Shown here: positions 19,055 through 28,497 of the stretch, in pieces | How positions within the stretch are numbered: position 1 is the stretch's first letter | Layout: the number at the start of each line of letters is the position of its first letter | DNA from: Oceanobacillus neutriphilus | GTDB lineage: Bacteria; Bacillota; Bacilli; Bacillales; Amphibacillaceae | Length of the DNA stretch: 64,000 nucleotides | Assembly: GCF_014645515.1 (NCBI RefSeq) | Contig: NZ_BMLW01000005.1 | Span: 266,714 to 330,713 of the forward strand | Direction of reading: 5' to 3' | The notes under the pieces: generated by a model | The model's database searches: none | What the model was told of the DNA's origin: nothing | The model's input: the letters and a program-made list of their open reading frames with translations, nothing else | Made by a program: the position numbers and the translations under genes

Positions 19055-20530
19055 TCAATTTTTATAAAACTGGGGAGCTTTCCGAAGATTACTCGCCTGT
19101 TCAAATGCAAAAGCAAGTTTTATTAAGTTTTCTTCACTAAAAGCAGTGCCAGCAAAAGTTATACCAAAAGGTCTTCCACTTTCCATATAACCAGCTGGTA
19201 CCGCGATGGACGGATATCCAGCTTTTGCACTTATTGTAGACCCAATATATGACGGGAATAGAATAGCATCAAGTTCATACTTTTTCAGGGCATAATCAAT
19301 GCCTTGTTCTTGAGAAAAATATAAATCCTCTACTTTTGCGTTTAAATATTCTGGATTTCTTAGTGTATTAGGAAAATTTTCTCTACGTTCCAGCTTATCC
19401 TGCCCATATTTTAGCGCCCTTTTTCCTATACCTTCATTAAATTGAATTAATTCAGTTATAGAATGCACCGGCATATGAGAAGGCAATTTAGTAAGATAAT
19501 TATCTAGACTATGTCTTAATTCATATAAAGATACGCCCCATTTCCAATCTCTATGAAAAGAAGGTATTTCGATATCTTCAATAACAGTTGCTCTTTGTTC
19601 AATTAAAATCTGAATTGATTTCTTAAATAATTGCTCATCATACTCGCCTGAATCACTATATTCATTAGAAAAGTTATGAAAGATTCCGATTTTAGCACCA
19701 ATTAATCCTTTTGGGTCTAAATTGGTTGTATAATCATGTTGTAACTTGCCCTCACTTTTATATGTGGCAATGTCATTCTTATCTATACCAGTTAATGCCC
19801 CTAACAAAATAGCCGCATCTTTAACATTTCTTGCAAATGGTCCTGCCGTATCCTGAGAATATGTAAAAGGAATTATACCGCTACGACTTATCAAACCTAC
19901 AGTAGGTTTAATACCAACTACCGAATTTTGAATAGCAGGACTAAGAATAGATGCATCCGTTTCAGTTCCTACAGATAAAACAGAAAAATTTGCCGCAACT
20001 GCCACTGCTGATCCTGAACTAGAACCACCAACAAAAAGTTGAGGATCACCATAAGGATTTAATGTTTGTCCTCCTCTAGAACTGTATCCTGCCCACATTT
20101 CACTAGCCATTCCATTTGCTAATTCTGTCATATTTGTTTTACCTAATATAACCGCACCTGCTTCTCTGAGTTTTTTCACTAGAAATGCATCTTTACTAGC
20201 TAAATGGTTCTCTAGGGCAATTGTTCCCGCACTTGTATGCATGGAATCATTTGTATCTATATTATCTTTTAGTACAATCGGTATACCGTGTAAAAGCCCC
20301 CTTACTCCCTTTATTTTTCTTTCATTATCTAGTGCTTCTGCTATAAATATCGCTTCAGGATTTATTTCAAGCATGGAATTAATGTTAGGTCCAGCCTGAT
20401 CATATTTTGCAATTCTATCTAAATAATACATTACTAATTCTTTTGAAGTAATTTCATTGCGATCCATAGCTACTTGAATCTCACTTATAGATAGTTCCTC
20501 TGTAAAAAAGCGTTTAAAACTTATCTCCAT
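19055..20530 (-). CDS. Amidase signature family enzyme
   Basis: 491 residues. The amidase-signature Ser-cisSer-Lys triad is visible: Lys in HGIPIVLKDNIDT, cis-Ser and the following Gly-Ser-Ser-Ser-Gly-Ser in VGGSSSGSAVAVA, and GTETDASILSP holding the nucleophile region. A C-terminal GRPFGITFAG is also typical. The N-terminus SISEIQVAMDRNEITSKELVMYYLDRI matches stand-alone amidases rather than GatA, and no gatB/gatC lies nearby. It hydrolyses an unidentified amide in the cytoplasm. It appears monocistronic with its own terminator. Confidence 0.87.
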   Translation of the reverse strand: MEISFKRFFTEELSISEIQVAMDRNEITSKELVMYYLDRIAKYDQAGPNINSMLEINPEAIFIAEALDNERKIKGVRGLLHGIPIVLKDNIDTNDSMHTSAGTIALENHLASKDAFLVKKLREAGAVILGKTNMTELANGMASEMWAGYSSRGGQTLNPYGDPQLFVGGSSSGSAVAVAANFSVLSVGTETDASILSPAIQNSVVGIKPTVGLISRSGIIPFTYSQDTAGPFARNVKDAAILLGALTGIDKNDIATYKSEGKLQHDYTTNLDPKGLIGAKIGIFHNFSNEYSDSGEYDEQLFKKSIQILIEQRATVIEDIEIPSFHRDWKWGVSLYELRHSLDNYLTKLPSHMPVHSITELIQFNEGIGKRALKYGQDKLERRENFPNTLRNPEYLNAKVEDLYFSQEQGIDYALKKYELDAILFPSYIGSTISAKAGYPSIAVPAGYMESGRPFGITFAGTAFSEENLIKLAFAFEQASNLRKAPQFYKN

Positions 20531-20890
20531 CTATTAAATCAACTCCTTTATATTTATTGTAGTACTTTTCTTTATTCAATAATTATCTTAAGAAATCCTA
20601 ATCAATACCTGAATAGATTTTTTATCAAATCTTAATTATAAAGACTACCATCCAGATATCTCAAGTAATCTAATGAACTTTTGTGTATCCTCACTGCCTC
20701 CATCCATTACCTGATTTGTTACCTGCATATTCTCTCATTTCCTGTACCTATAGATAACACAGTGGTATGGACTAACTTAACAGCTGTGACAGCATAGTTA
20801 ATGATTCGTTTATTTAGAAGTATACCATGAACCATTTACCTCTATCAGAAAAAAATGACTACTTAAACATTTAGATTTCTTCAAATTCCA
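20531..20890. other. Intergenic stretch with a short unrecognised minus-strand ORF
   Basis: No supported gene. A 27-codon minus-strand ORF near 20640-20735 (MQVTNQVMDGGSEDTQKF) has coding-like composition but only a weak ribosome binding site; it may be a fragment of a lost gene. Confidence 0.3.
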
Positions 20891-21472
20891 CTATAGATCA
20901 TAGTTGAAAATCTTTCTATATTGTTGAGGGGAATACTCTAACTGTTTTTGAAAAGCATGATAAAAACTGGAATAACTTTGAAAACCGACTTCAAAACAAA
21001 TGTCCATAGTGGATAGATCCGTGTTTTTTAAAAGATGAACGGCCTTACTCACCCGGATCTTCTCTAAATAGGAACGTGGTGTTCTGGAGGTATGCTTTTT
21101 AAAAATCCGGCCCAAGTAATATGGGCTTATACCGATTTTTTGTGCTATTTGTTTCATAGTGAGATTTTCTGTGTAATGTCTCTGAATATATAATTTTGTG
21201 TCATTAATAATATCCATTATTGGATCAAAATGGATCATGTCCGGCTGACATCTTTTACAGGGACGAAAACCAGCTCCTTTTGCCTCTTCAGCGGTTTGAA
21301 AAAAAGTGATATTTTCTTTATTAGGATTTCTTGATTTACAAGATGGACGGCAAAAAATCCCTGTTGTTTTGACTGCATAATAAAATAAACCATCATAGGA
21401 TTCATCACAGCTATTAGCGATTTTGACCATTTCATTGAAAGAAAAGTTTGTATAAACCACCGTTCCGTTCAC
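20891..21472 (-). CDS. adaA: AdaA-like methylphosphotriester DNA repair activator
   Basis: The N-terminal Ada zinc domain is intact: GIFCRPSCKSR and GFRPCKRCQPD supply the four cysteines, the first of which accepts the methyl group. The C-terminal half has two AraC helix-turn-helix motifs (MKQIAQKIGISPYYLGRIFKK and DICFEVGFQSYSSFYHAF). At 193 residues it matches AdaA of Bacillus subtilis, which demethylates phosphotriesters and then activates the ada operon. There is no neighbouring methylguanine methyltransferase gene; instead its start overlaps the end of an amino-acid permease gene by 4 nt (ATGA), so the two are translationally coupled. Confidence 0.88.
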   Translation of the reverse strand: MNGTVVYTNFSFNEMVKIANSCDESYDGLFYYAVKTTGIFCRPSCKSRNPNKENITFFQTAEEAKGAGFRPCKRCQPDMIHFDPIMDIINDTKLYIQRHYTENLTMKQIAQKIGISPYYLGRIFKKHTSRTPRSYLEKIRVSKAVHLLKNTDLSTMDICFEVGFQSYSSFYHAFQKQLEYSPQQYRKIFNYDL

Positions 21473-22734
21473 CTCCTGTCTGTTCTTTCATACCGTTTTT
21501 TCTTACAAAACACATATACTATATAGATAGAAACAACAATTAACGGCACCATAATATATGATCGGAAAAAAGGAAGAACAAGTGTACATAAAACGAAGGC
21601 AGTAAATGAGCACCACCAAGGTAATGTTCCTTTTTCAAACAGTTTAACACCTGCAGCCATCGAAAGAATATAAACGATTATCCCTAAGGATGTAGGAATA
21701 AATAAAATATCATTAAACGAAAGAGAAAGTGCACTTGTTATGAAAACTCCTGCTCCAGCAAATATAACGACAAACAAAACCACGCGTCTGGATATACCGA
21801 TTTTTGGATGTACCTTAGAAAAATAATCTAGAAATGCACCATCTCTACTTAATGAATAACCTAACTGAGTGAGACTTGCAACAAATGCGTTCGCTGTTCC
21901 TGTACAAATGATAAAAGCAAGAATCCCGGTAAGCAATTGAGCATTTACTCCAAGTGTATCGTTCATAATCATGGCAATTGGAGATAAATCTCTCTCTTCA
22001 TTACCGTACGTCCCTGTTCCTATCGTTATAAAACTAAGCGCAAAGAAAAGTACACCTATAATGATAACACTAATAATAGTACTTCTTACGATATGCTGTT
22101 TAGGCTGTTTAAAATTATTAGCCAGGTTACAGATTGCTTCCCAACCAAAAAACGCCCAAAAAATAATGGTTATAGCAGATCCAATGGAACCACTTCCGCT
22201 TGGGAAGAACGGAACGAAATGACTCCAGCTTATACTAGGGATAGACAATATGATTGCCGTTACTAACAATAGAAATAAACATCCACTTAACAATAATGCT
22301 AATTTACCACTTACTTGAATACCGAAATAATTAGTGATTCCCGCAGTAGCCAATATCAATAAGGCACAAAATGATATTTGAATCTGAGAAAAATCAAGAG
22401 CATTCCCTAAATAATAAGCTCCTGTTAAAGCAACAATGGTCTGTCCAACTGCTGCTGTGACAAAATAAAACCACCCTACCATATTCCCTAAATGTTTCCC
22501 GAATGAATATCGTACAAAAGTAGCTGCTCCTCCTGCGTCTGGGTACTCTCTTGCTAAGCAAGCAAAGGAATACGCAAGTGGAAAACTAATAATAATCACA
22601 ATCAACCAGGCGATTATCGAGGCCGGGCCGGCTATGGAGGCCGTAACACCTGATAAAAAAAGGACCCCTGACCCTAAAACCGTTGCAATATATAAAGCAA
22701 TACCTTGAAATAATCCAATTGATTTAGTTGTCAT
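21469..22734 (-). CDS. APC-superfamily amino acid permease (YjeH-like)
   Basis: 421 residues with about 12 helices. The first helix carries the APC unwound substrate motif (ATVLGSGVLFLSG), and YPDAGGAATFVRYSFG matches the helix 3 region of APC permeases and of YjeH-type methionine/branched-chain amino acid exporters. The similarity to YjeH is by eye. The end overlaps the start of adaA by 4 nt. Direction of transport and substrate are inferred only from family. A pump tied to an alkylation-repair gene is an unusual pairing. Confidence 0.82.
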   Translation of the reverse strand: MTTKSIGLFQGIALYIATVLGSGVLFLSGVTASIAGPASIIAWLIVIIISFPLAYSFACLAREYPDAGGAATFVRYSFGKHLGNMVGWFYFVTAAVGQTIVALTGAYYLGNALDFSQIQISFCALLILATAGITNYFGIQVSGKLALLLSGCLFLLLVTAIILSIPSISWSHFVPFFPSGSGSIGSAITIIFWAFFGWEAICNLANNFKQPKQHIVRSTIISVIIIGVLFFALSFITIGTGTYGNEERDLSPIAMIMNDTLGVNAQLLTGILAFIICTGTANAFVASLTQLGYSLSRDGAFLDYFSKVHPKIGISRRVVLFVVIFAGAGVFITSALSLSFNDILFIPTSLGIIVYILSMAAGVKLFEKGTLPWWCSFTAFVLCTLVLPFFRSYIMVPLIVVSIYIVYVFCKKKRYERTDRR

Positions 22735-22859
22735 ATAGTCACCTCTTTTCTACATGCATTATACAAATAAAGAATTGAATTACACATTCGGATTTTTGCT
22801 TTTTAATTTTTTTGCTTAAAAACAGAATATAAACAATTATAAGACCGATAATAACAGGG

Positions 22860-23270
22860 TTACTTTAATATATTGTCCAATAAAAAGGTTCTATCTTCTG
22901 GAAAGGTTAAACGAAGTTCCTGTAATTCATCTATGTTTTTCCAAGCAATCTCATAAATCAAATGATCTGGATCCTGGATTTCTCTTTTTCCACCAACGAT
23001 TTTCACCAAGAAATAGTGAACCTCAAAAGAAATATTTATTTTTTCATAAACACCATTTTTTACTTTTAATTCATCAACTATTTCTGCAATATATCCTGTT
23101 TCCTCTTTGATCTCCCTAATACAACATTCTTCAAAAGTTTCATTTCTTTCTTGGCCACCTGATGGTACAGACCAAGTTTTGTCCTCTTCGGGTTTTCCCT
23201 GCAGTACCATCAGCAATTCGCCGGTTTCATTTATACATACACCTGCCGAACCAAACCATTTTGAACACAA
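22860..23270 (-). CDS. Nudix hydrolase
   Basis: 136 residues with a complete Nudix box in the pattern GX5EX7REUXEEXGU: GGQERNETFEE, then REIKEETGY. The three glutamates of the box bind magnesium in enzymes cleaving nucleoside diphosphate-linked compounds. Upstream SVPSG and downstream EVHYFLV strands fit the fold. GGAGGGAG-like sequence precedes the start. It seems to stand alone. The exact nucleotide substrate is unknown. Confidence 0.88.
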   Translation of the reverse strand: MCSKWFGSAGVCINETGELLMVLQGKPEEDKTWSVPSGGQERNETFEECCIREIKEETGYIAEIVDELKVKNGVYEKINISFEVHYFLVKIVGGKREIQDPDHLIYEIAWKNIDELQELRLTFPEDRTFLLDNILK

Positions 23271-23512
23271 AATACTCCCTCCTTTTTGTAGAATAAAAAA
23301 CGAAATACAATGCTCATCTCAATATAAAAAATTGAAAAAAATCATACCTTAGTATTATCGTATCAAATTATTATGGGTTATCAATATTTACTCTAATTAC
23401 AATCAAACCTGGACATATTCAATTTCCTATATTTTCTGTTTGAATACGGTTATACTAGTAATTTTCATGATTATTAAAAATTATCTTGCTTATTCACAAT
23501 CGTGCACCATTT

Positions 23513-23908
23513 TTAAATAATAGCTATATAAATATCAATTTCCCCATCTGGATAATACTTTTCAAAATCAAAAGTATATGCCCTTTTTAAATGTCCTTCT
23601 TCTTCCTTCTTCCATATTTCATTCCATGTGTTAAAAATACCTTGTTCATCGTTAGTATTGACTTTAAAAATTTCATATTTTATTTCTTTAGGAATAACTA
23701 TAGTAGATTCATTTGGATCTTCAATAGCGACACATAACGTATAATACCCTGTATAATCAGATTCATATTCATGATATAAACCGTATACATTTTCATTCTT
23801 ATTAGATAATACAGATGACGCCTCTTTCCACATATCCATAATCTTTCGCATTAAATGCTCATCATTAAAATTACTTGTCCTAATTTTTTCAATAACTCTT
23901 AGTTCCAT
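23513..23908 (-). CDS. GyrI-like / effector-binding domain protein
   Basis: 131 residues matching the stand-alone effector-binding (GyrI/AraC_E_bind, Cass2-like) fold: YTLCVAIEDPNE, a central VIPKEIKYEIFKVNT strand pair, FNTWNEIWKKE helix and the final FEKYYPDGEIDIYIAII. Such domains bind amphipathic or cationic small molecules and occur alone or fused to regulators. No DNA-binding domain is present here. Family identification is by pattern; function in this organism unknown. Confidence 0.65.
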   Translation of the reverse strand: MELRVIEKIRTSNFNDEHLMRKIMDMWKEASSVLSNKNENVYGLYHEYESDYTGYYTLCVAIEDPNESTIVIPKEIKYEIFKVNTNDEQGIFNTWNEIWKKEEEGHLKRAYTFDFEKYYPDGEIDIYIAII

Positions 23909-24274
23909 ATAAATACCAACCTTCTTCTTTTTTATTATAAATATTTGATGATATTTTGTTTCGATAAGAAATGTCAGTTACTGTTGCTATTACAAAAGGT
24001 AAATATGACTTAAAGGTATTTTACATCGCTATCTTTTAAAAATCATAAACAGATAAATAAACCTGTTCAGACTATGGTAAAGAGAACTGACTAATTTTTT
24101 GGATTTAAATCATACCGCCCATATCATAACAAAAGAAACAGGAAAACTTTTCAATCATTTTTTACCTAATATAAATCATCATGCAGTTATCTTACCAAAC
24201 TAATACTGACAACCTATGTCATATTTTATAAATCTATTTTACTTTCTTATAATCAAGACAGAATGGTATAGAAC
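23909..24274. other. Intergenic stretch, nothing recognised
   Basis: About 370 nt of AT-rich sequence between the GyrI-like gene and the WYL regulator promoter. I see no ORF with a ribosome binding site and no strong hairpin. Confidence 0.4.
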
Positions 24275-24302
24275 TTGTATCACTAATTATATGTGATATA
24301 AT
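24275..24302 (+). promoter_or_regulatory. Promoter of the WYL regulator with an internal dyad
   Basis: TTGTAT (24275-24280) and TATAAT (24297-24302) are 16 nt apart. Between them ATCAC (24279-24283) and GTGAT (24293-24297) form an inverted repeat, a position suited to autoregulation. Confidence 0.5.
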
Positions 24303-24328
24303 TCCATCTAAATATAGGAGGGTTCATT

Positions 24329-25228
24329 TTGAAAGAAAGCCGCTTGTTTAAAATTATGTATTACCTTTTGAATAAAGAAAGAGCTACTGCCTCGGAATTA
24401 GCTGAAAAATTCGAGGTTTCCCTCAGAACAATATACAGAGATATTGATGTCTTAAGCAGTGCCGGAATCCCTATATATACATCTGCAGGAAGAAATGGCG
24501 GTGTATATCTGGTAGACAATTTTGTCTTGGACAAGGCTTTGTTATCGGCCGAAGAGCAGCAAAATATATTAGTAGCATTACAGCATTTAGAAGTAACTCA
24601 AAATGGCTCAAATAATGAAACGATATTGAAATTAAAAGCGCTATTCCAAACTCACGTACATCAGTGGATTGATATAGATTTTTCGCAATGGGGAGAATAC
24701 AATAATGCCCATGATAAATTTGAGATAATTAAAACCGCTATCTTGAGTCGAGTACAAATTCCTTTTGAATATGCAAATTCTAAAGGAAAAGTGAGTCAGA
24801 GACTAGTAAACCCGGCAAAATTACTATATAAATCAAATGCTTGGTATTTACAGGCTTTTTGCATAGAAAAAAATGATTTTAGAGTATTCAAGCTAAGCAG
24901 AATCTATGAGATTTCCATTACGGATAAATCATTTGAACCATTAGATATTCCATCTTTAGATAAGAAAAGCTGTACAGAATACATTCACCTTGATTTACTT
25001 TTCTCGGAAGAAATAGCATATAGAGTCTATGATGAATTTAATTTAAATAATATAACACGACAAAATGATGGCAGTCTTAGCGTTTCTATTGATATGCCAA
25101 ATGAAGAATGGTTAATCAGATACTTATTATCCTTTGGCAAATCTATCAAAATTTTATCTCCTGCAAGTATTCGTACCCGCTTTTTAGAGGAAGTTAGAGC
25201 TATGTATGAAAACAATATAAATTTATAA
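24329..25228 (+). CDS. YafY/WYL-family transcriptional regulator
   Basis: 299 residues. An N-terminal HTH_11 winged helix (ERATASELAEKFEVSLRTIYRDIDVL) is followed by the WYL domain with the AWYLQAFCIEKNDFRVFKLSRI core and the C-terminal WCX-type extension. Start is TTG with GGAGGG about 7 nt upstream. WYL domains sense nucleic-acid ends or small nucleotides and often control DNA repair or defence genes. The next gene on the strand encodes a SAP-domain protein 72 nt downstream, a possible but unproven target. Confidence 0.87.
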   Translation: MKESRLFKIMYYLLNKERATASELAEKFEVSLRTIYRDIDVLSSAGIPIYTSAGRNGGVYLVDNFVLDKALLSAEEQQNILVALQHLEVTQNGSNNETILKLKALFQTHVHQWIDIDFSQWGEYNNAHDKFEIIKTAILSRVQIPFEYANSKGKVSQRLVNPAKLLYKSNAWYLQAFCIEKNDFRVFKLSRIYEISITDKSFEPLDIPSLDKKSCTEYIHLDLLFSEEIAYRVYDEFNLNNITRQNDGSLSVSIDMPNEEWLIRYLLSFGKSIKILSPASIRTRFLEEVRAMYENNINL

Positions 25229-25299
25229 AGCATGACACACGTTGTCAGGATTAGTTTGATACGATGCTTATAATAAGATTTATATTGAGGTGAAAAAGC

Positions 25300-25866
25300 A
25301 TGAAAAAACAGGTAATAGATAAAAATTTAGATGAACATACCTTCCGTGATTTTTATTATTTAAAAGAGGAGCTTATAACCTTTTGTAAACAGGAAGGCTT
25401 GCAGGCAACAGGATCAAAAGAGGAATTAACCAATCGGATCGCCCATTACCTTAAAACTGGTGAAAAGCTCAGAACCAAGAGATCACCAAAACATCGTAAA
25501 AGTATGGATAAAATCTATCTGGAAAGTAAAATTGAAGATAATTTTGTATGCACAGAAGCTCATAGGGCTTTCTACAAAGAAAACATAGGTAGATCATTCT
25601 CTTTCAATGTGGTATTTCAACAATGGCTAAAGCAGAATACAGGAAAGACTTATCAGGATTCTATTACTGCGTATTATCAAATTTTAGAAGATAAAAAGAA
25701 GAACAAGACGAAAATAGATAAGCAATTTGAATATAATACGTATATTCGAGATTTCTTTGATGATAATAAAGACAAATCCTTAAAAGACGCTATTGCATGC
25801 TGGAAGTACAAAAAATCGAATCCTGGCCATAATAAATATGAAAAAGATGATTTGAGGTTTTTATAA
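25300..25866 (+). CDS. SAP domain protein with DUF6434-like C-terminus
   Basis: 188 residues, highly basic. Residues 12-50 form a SAP motif (FYYLKEELITFCKQEGLQATG then SKEELTNRIAHYL), a helix-extended-loop-helix that binds nucleic acid. The C-terminal half (FVCTEAHRAFYKENIGRSFSF, FQQWLKQNTGKTYQDSI) matches the small DUF6434-type domain often found with SAP. Function of the family is unknown. AGGTG precedes the ATG. It lies downstream of the WYL regulator in the same orientation. Confidence 0.75.
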   Translation: MKKQVIDKNLDEHTFRDFYYLKEELITFCKQEGLQATGSKEELTNRIAHYLKTGEKLRTKRSPKHRKSMDKIYLESKIEDNFVCTEAHRAFYKENIGRSFSFNVVFQQWLKQNTGKTYQDSITAYYQILEDKKKNKTKIDKQFEYNTYIRDFFDDNKDKSLKDAIACWKYKKSNPGHNKYEKDDLRFL

Positions 25867-26021
25867 TTTATCTAAGAGCTTAGGAATGTGGTAATTCTTA
25901 TATATCTTGAAGGAATTACGCTTTACATAATTTAAAATATCGTTTCAAAAATTGTGCAAAGTTTTGCGCTAATGCAGACAAGATAGTTTAATCAAATACA
26001 GTTACAATATGTAAAAACAAA

Positions 26022-26062
26022 GAACCAATAATTTGAGGTTTAAATATCTCATTTTATTGGCT
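26022..26062 (-). terminator. Terminator of the two-component operon
   Basis: GAGCCAATAA and TGAG arms pair with CTCA and TTATTGGTTC; the minus-strand side continues with TTTGTTTTT. It lies immediately past the histidine kinase stop codon. Confidence 0.65.
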
Positions 26063-26074
26063 CTCTCTATAATT

Positions 26075-27526
26075 TTATGTTTCTTCATCTCTTCGTTTTT
26101 CAGCATACCTATAAATTGGGAAAGTAATCTTAAACTGCGTTCCTAGATGAAGCTTACTGTTTAACGCAATTTCTCCGCCGTGAGCAATGATGATTTGTCT
26201 TGCTATTGTCATTCCCAATCCTGTTCCAGAATTATTAGAAATTGCGCTTGTCCCCCGGTAATACCGATCGAATAGGTGTTCAATCGTTTCTTGATCCATA
26301 CCGGCTCCATCATCTTCAATCAGAACACATATTTGTCTGGGATGAGATAATGCTTCATGAAGTATAATTTTAATTGTAGTATCAGGAGGATTATGTTTAA
26401 TACTATTTGCGATTAAGTTTTCAAGTGCCCGCTGTACGTATTTCACATCCATATCCAAAAATATCTGTTCTTTATTTGTTTCAAATGAAAATACCTTATT
26501 TTTTGCTTCAGGCATTTTTTCCAATTGCTCCAACACATTTTTTATCACATTTACGAGATCTTTTTGTTCGAGCTGTATTGGAATAGTATCATTTTTCAAT
26601 TGAAAGGTTAAATTAAAGTCTTCTATTAATTGCTCCATATATTCCACACGTTCCTCCATTATTTTGGAAAAGTGGCGAACTTCAGTCTGTTCCCAAACAT
26701 GTTCATCTGAGGAAAGAAGCACAGTGTACCCCTTAATAACAGATAAAGGTGTCCTTAGGTCATGAGAGACCCCGGTCATCCATTCTTCTCTTGTCTTGTC
26801 TAACAGCTCTCTTTCTTCTGTATTTCTCTTAAGAGTTGATGTCAGCCTGGAAAGCGCTTGATTCAATTCTTTATACGTATTATATTTTGCTTTATTTCTC
26901 CAGCGCTGCTTGATATTATATTTCCGATGATAAAAAGGTTCTTCGTATTTCCCTTTAGACAGACTTTCAATCCAGGATACGATATAGAGCAATGGAGCAC
27001 CTAATTGTCTCCCGAAAAATATGGCGATGACTAATCCGGCCATAATGATGAAAAGAATCCATAGGTTATTCACCCAATATTGAAAAGGATTATTGCTTGT
27101 TAGCGGCTTTCCAAGCACCCATGTTAGATTCTGATTATCGACCGTGTTAGACCATGTAGATAATTGAAAATCATTTTTTGCAGGATATAAGTAATCAGAC
27201 ACTAATTCCCCTGGAGTATAGTGGTTTGGTACACTTTCAGGAGTGTTAAAAGAAAAGACTTCGCTCCCCTGTTCATCTAATATTTGCACCCACATATTGT
27301 TTTTCACCAAATCTTCTTTTGTTTCGGGGTCTACTGAAGGTATTTGATTAATTAAAACCGTATGCTCTGCGATTTCATTTATGGATAGCTGTGAAGTTTC
27401 TTTTTGATTATTTTCAAGAAAAAAGCTGATGAGAACAATACTGATTATAATAAGCAAGCTCCAGATAAGCATTAAGCTGAACAGGCGTGATACAAAATAG
27501 TAGGCAACCCGGTTTTTTAATTTCAC
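26075..27526 (-). CDS. Sensor histidine kinase (OmpR-system partner)
   Basis: 483 residues. Two membrane helices (about 15-38 and 150-170) enclose an extracellular sensor of roughly 110 residues. A HAMP-like linker leads to HisKA with the phospho-accepting His in SHDLRTPLSVIKGY and an HATPase with NLIANSIKHNPP, EDDGAGMD and GTGLGMTIA boxes. Start is GTG, overlapping the response-regulator stop by 4 nt. The pair is divergent from a BcrA-type ABC exporter, as in bacitracin and lantibiotic sensing systems such as B. subtilis YcbLM-YcbNO, although the large extracellular loop sets it apart from intramembrane-sensing BceS-type kinases. Confidence 0.9.
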   Translation of the reverse strand: MKLKNRVAYYFVSRLFSLMLIWSLLIIISIVLISFFLENNQKETSQLSINEIAEHTVLINQIPSVDPETKEDLVKNNMWVQILDEQGSEVFSFNTPESVPNHYTPGELVSDYLYPAKNDFQLSTWSNTVDNQNLTWVLGKPLTSNNPFQYWVNNLWILFIIMAGLVIAIFFGRQLGAPLLYIVSWIESLSKGKYEEPFYHRKYNIKQRWRNKAKYNTYKELNQALSRLTSTLKRNTEERELLDKTREEWMTGVSHDLRTPLSVIKGYTVLLSSDEHVWEQTEVRHFSKIMEERVEYMEQLIEDFNLTFQLKNDTIPIQLEQKDLVNVIKNVLEQLEKMPEAKNKVFSFETNKEQIFLDMDVKYVQRALENLIANSIKHNPPDTTIKIILHEALSHPRQICVLIEDDGAGMDQETIEHLFDRYYRGTSAISNNSGTGLGMTIARQIIIAHGGEIALNSKLHLGTQFKITFPIYRYAEKRRDEET

Positions 27527-28248
27527 AACGAGTCCCCGTTTGTGCTGGTTTCAAATAGATAGCCTAATCCCCGGATGGTTTTTATCCATTTAGGCCTGCC
27601 TGGATCTTCTTCTATTTTTTCGCGTAAACGCCGTACATGTACCATCACCGTACTATCCCCGACATAAAATTCTCCCCAAACATCTTTATAAATCTGGTGC
27701 TTGCTTAAAATTAAATTAGGATGTTCACAAAAATAGAGTAACAGCTTCATTTCCTGGGTTGGACACTCTACCCGTACACCATTCACTATCAGTCTTCCTG
27801 TATTGGGATCTATATTAAAAGCACCATAATCATAAACTTGTTTCCGTCTTTGCCGGGACGGAATTTGCAGGGAACGCCTTAACTGGGCTTTGACACGGGC
27901 TACCACTTCTAATGGATTAAAAGGCTTTGTAATATAGTCATCACCGCCAAAGCTGAATCCCTGCAGCTTATCTAAATCTGTAGTTTTTGCTGTAAGAAAC
28001 AGGACAGGAACATCTGTCTCCGAACGAATTTTGCCACAGAGTGTAAAACCGTCTATATCAGGTAACATCACATCTAACAATATAATGTGAGGATTATTTT
28101 GTGTTGTCATTAAAATGGCTTCTGCTCCCGTAGTGGCTATAAAGACATTTTGAAAGCCTTCTTTTTCAAATATAGTAATTAATAAATCTAAAATATGCTG
28201 ATCGTCATCAACGATAAGAATGTTATGATCTTCGAGTTTTAGGGCCAC
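27523..28248 (-). CDS. OmpR/PhoB-type response regulator
   Basis: 241 residues. Receiver domain: acidic pair in LIVDDDQHIL, phosphorylation Asp in HIILLDVMLPD, switch Thr/Lys in VLFLTAKT and YITKPFNP. The C-terminal winged helix (YDYGAFNIDPNTGRLIVNG through RRLREKIEEDP and IRGLGYLFE) is the Trans_reg_C domain. GGGGGA-like site precedes the ATG. It overlaps the downstream kinase gene (GTGA). It likely activates the divergent ABC exporter genes starting 250 nt away. Confidence 0.92.
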   Translation of the reverse strand: MALKLEDHNILIVDDDQHILDLLITIFEKEGFQNVFIATTGAEAILMTTQNNPHIILLDVMLPDIDGFTLCGKIRSETDVPVLFLTAKTTDLDKLQGFSFGGDDYITKPFNPLEVVARVKAQLRRSLQIPSRQRRKQVYDYGAFNIDPNTGRLIVNGVRVECPTQEMKLLLYFCEHPNLILSKHQIYKDVWGEFYVGDSTVMVHVRRLREKIEEDPGRPKWIKTIRGLGYLFETSTNGDSL

Positions 28249-28497
28249 ATTTCATCCCCCTTCCTATTTTCATTAGTACTATTCTACATTAAAAATAAGT
28301 AAAAATATCCTTTTGAGTAAAGAATTTATATACCGTTTAAGTTTCTGAAAAATATGATTACTATATAACCCAAGCTACTCTAAGTATGTAAGGGAAATAG
28401 AAAAATATTCGAGATTAGATTGTTAAGCAAATGTTCAGGTAAAGTTTCATTCGCGTTTAATTTATTTCATTTACGATAGAAATGAGGTGATAAACAA

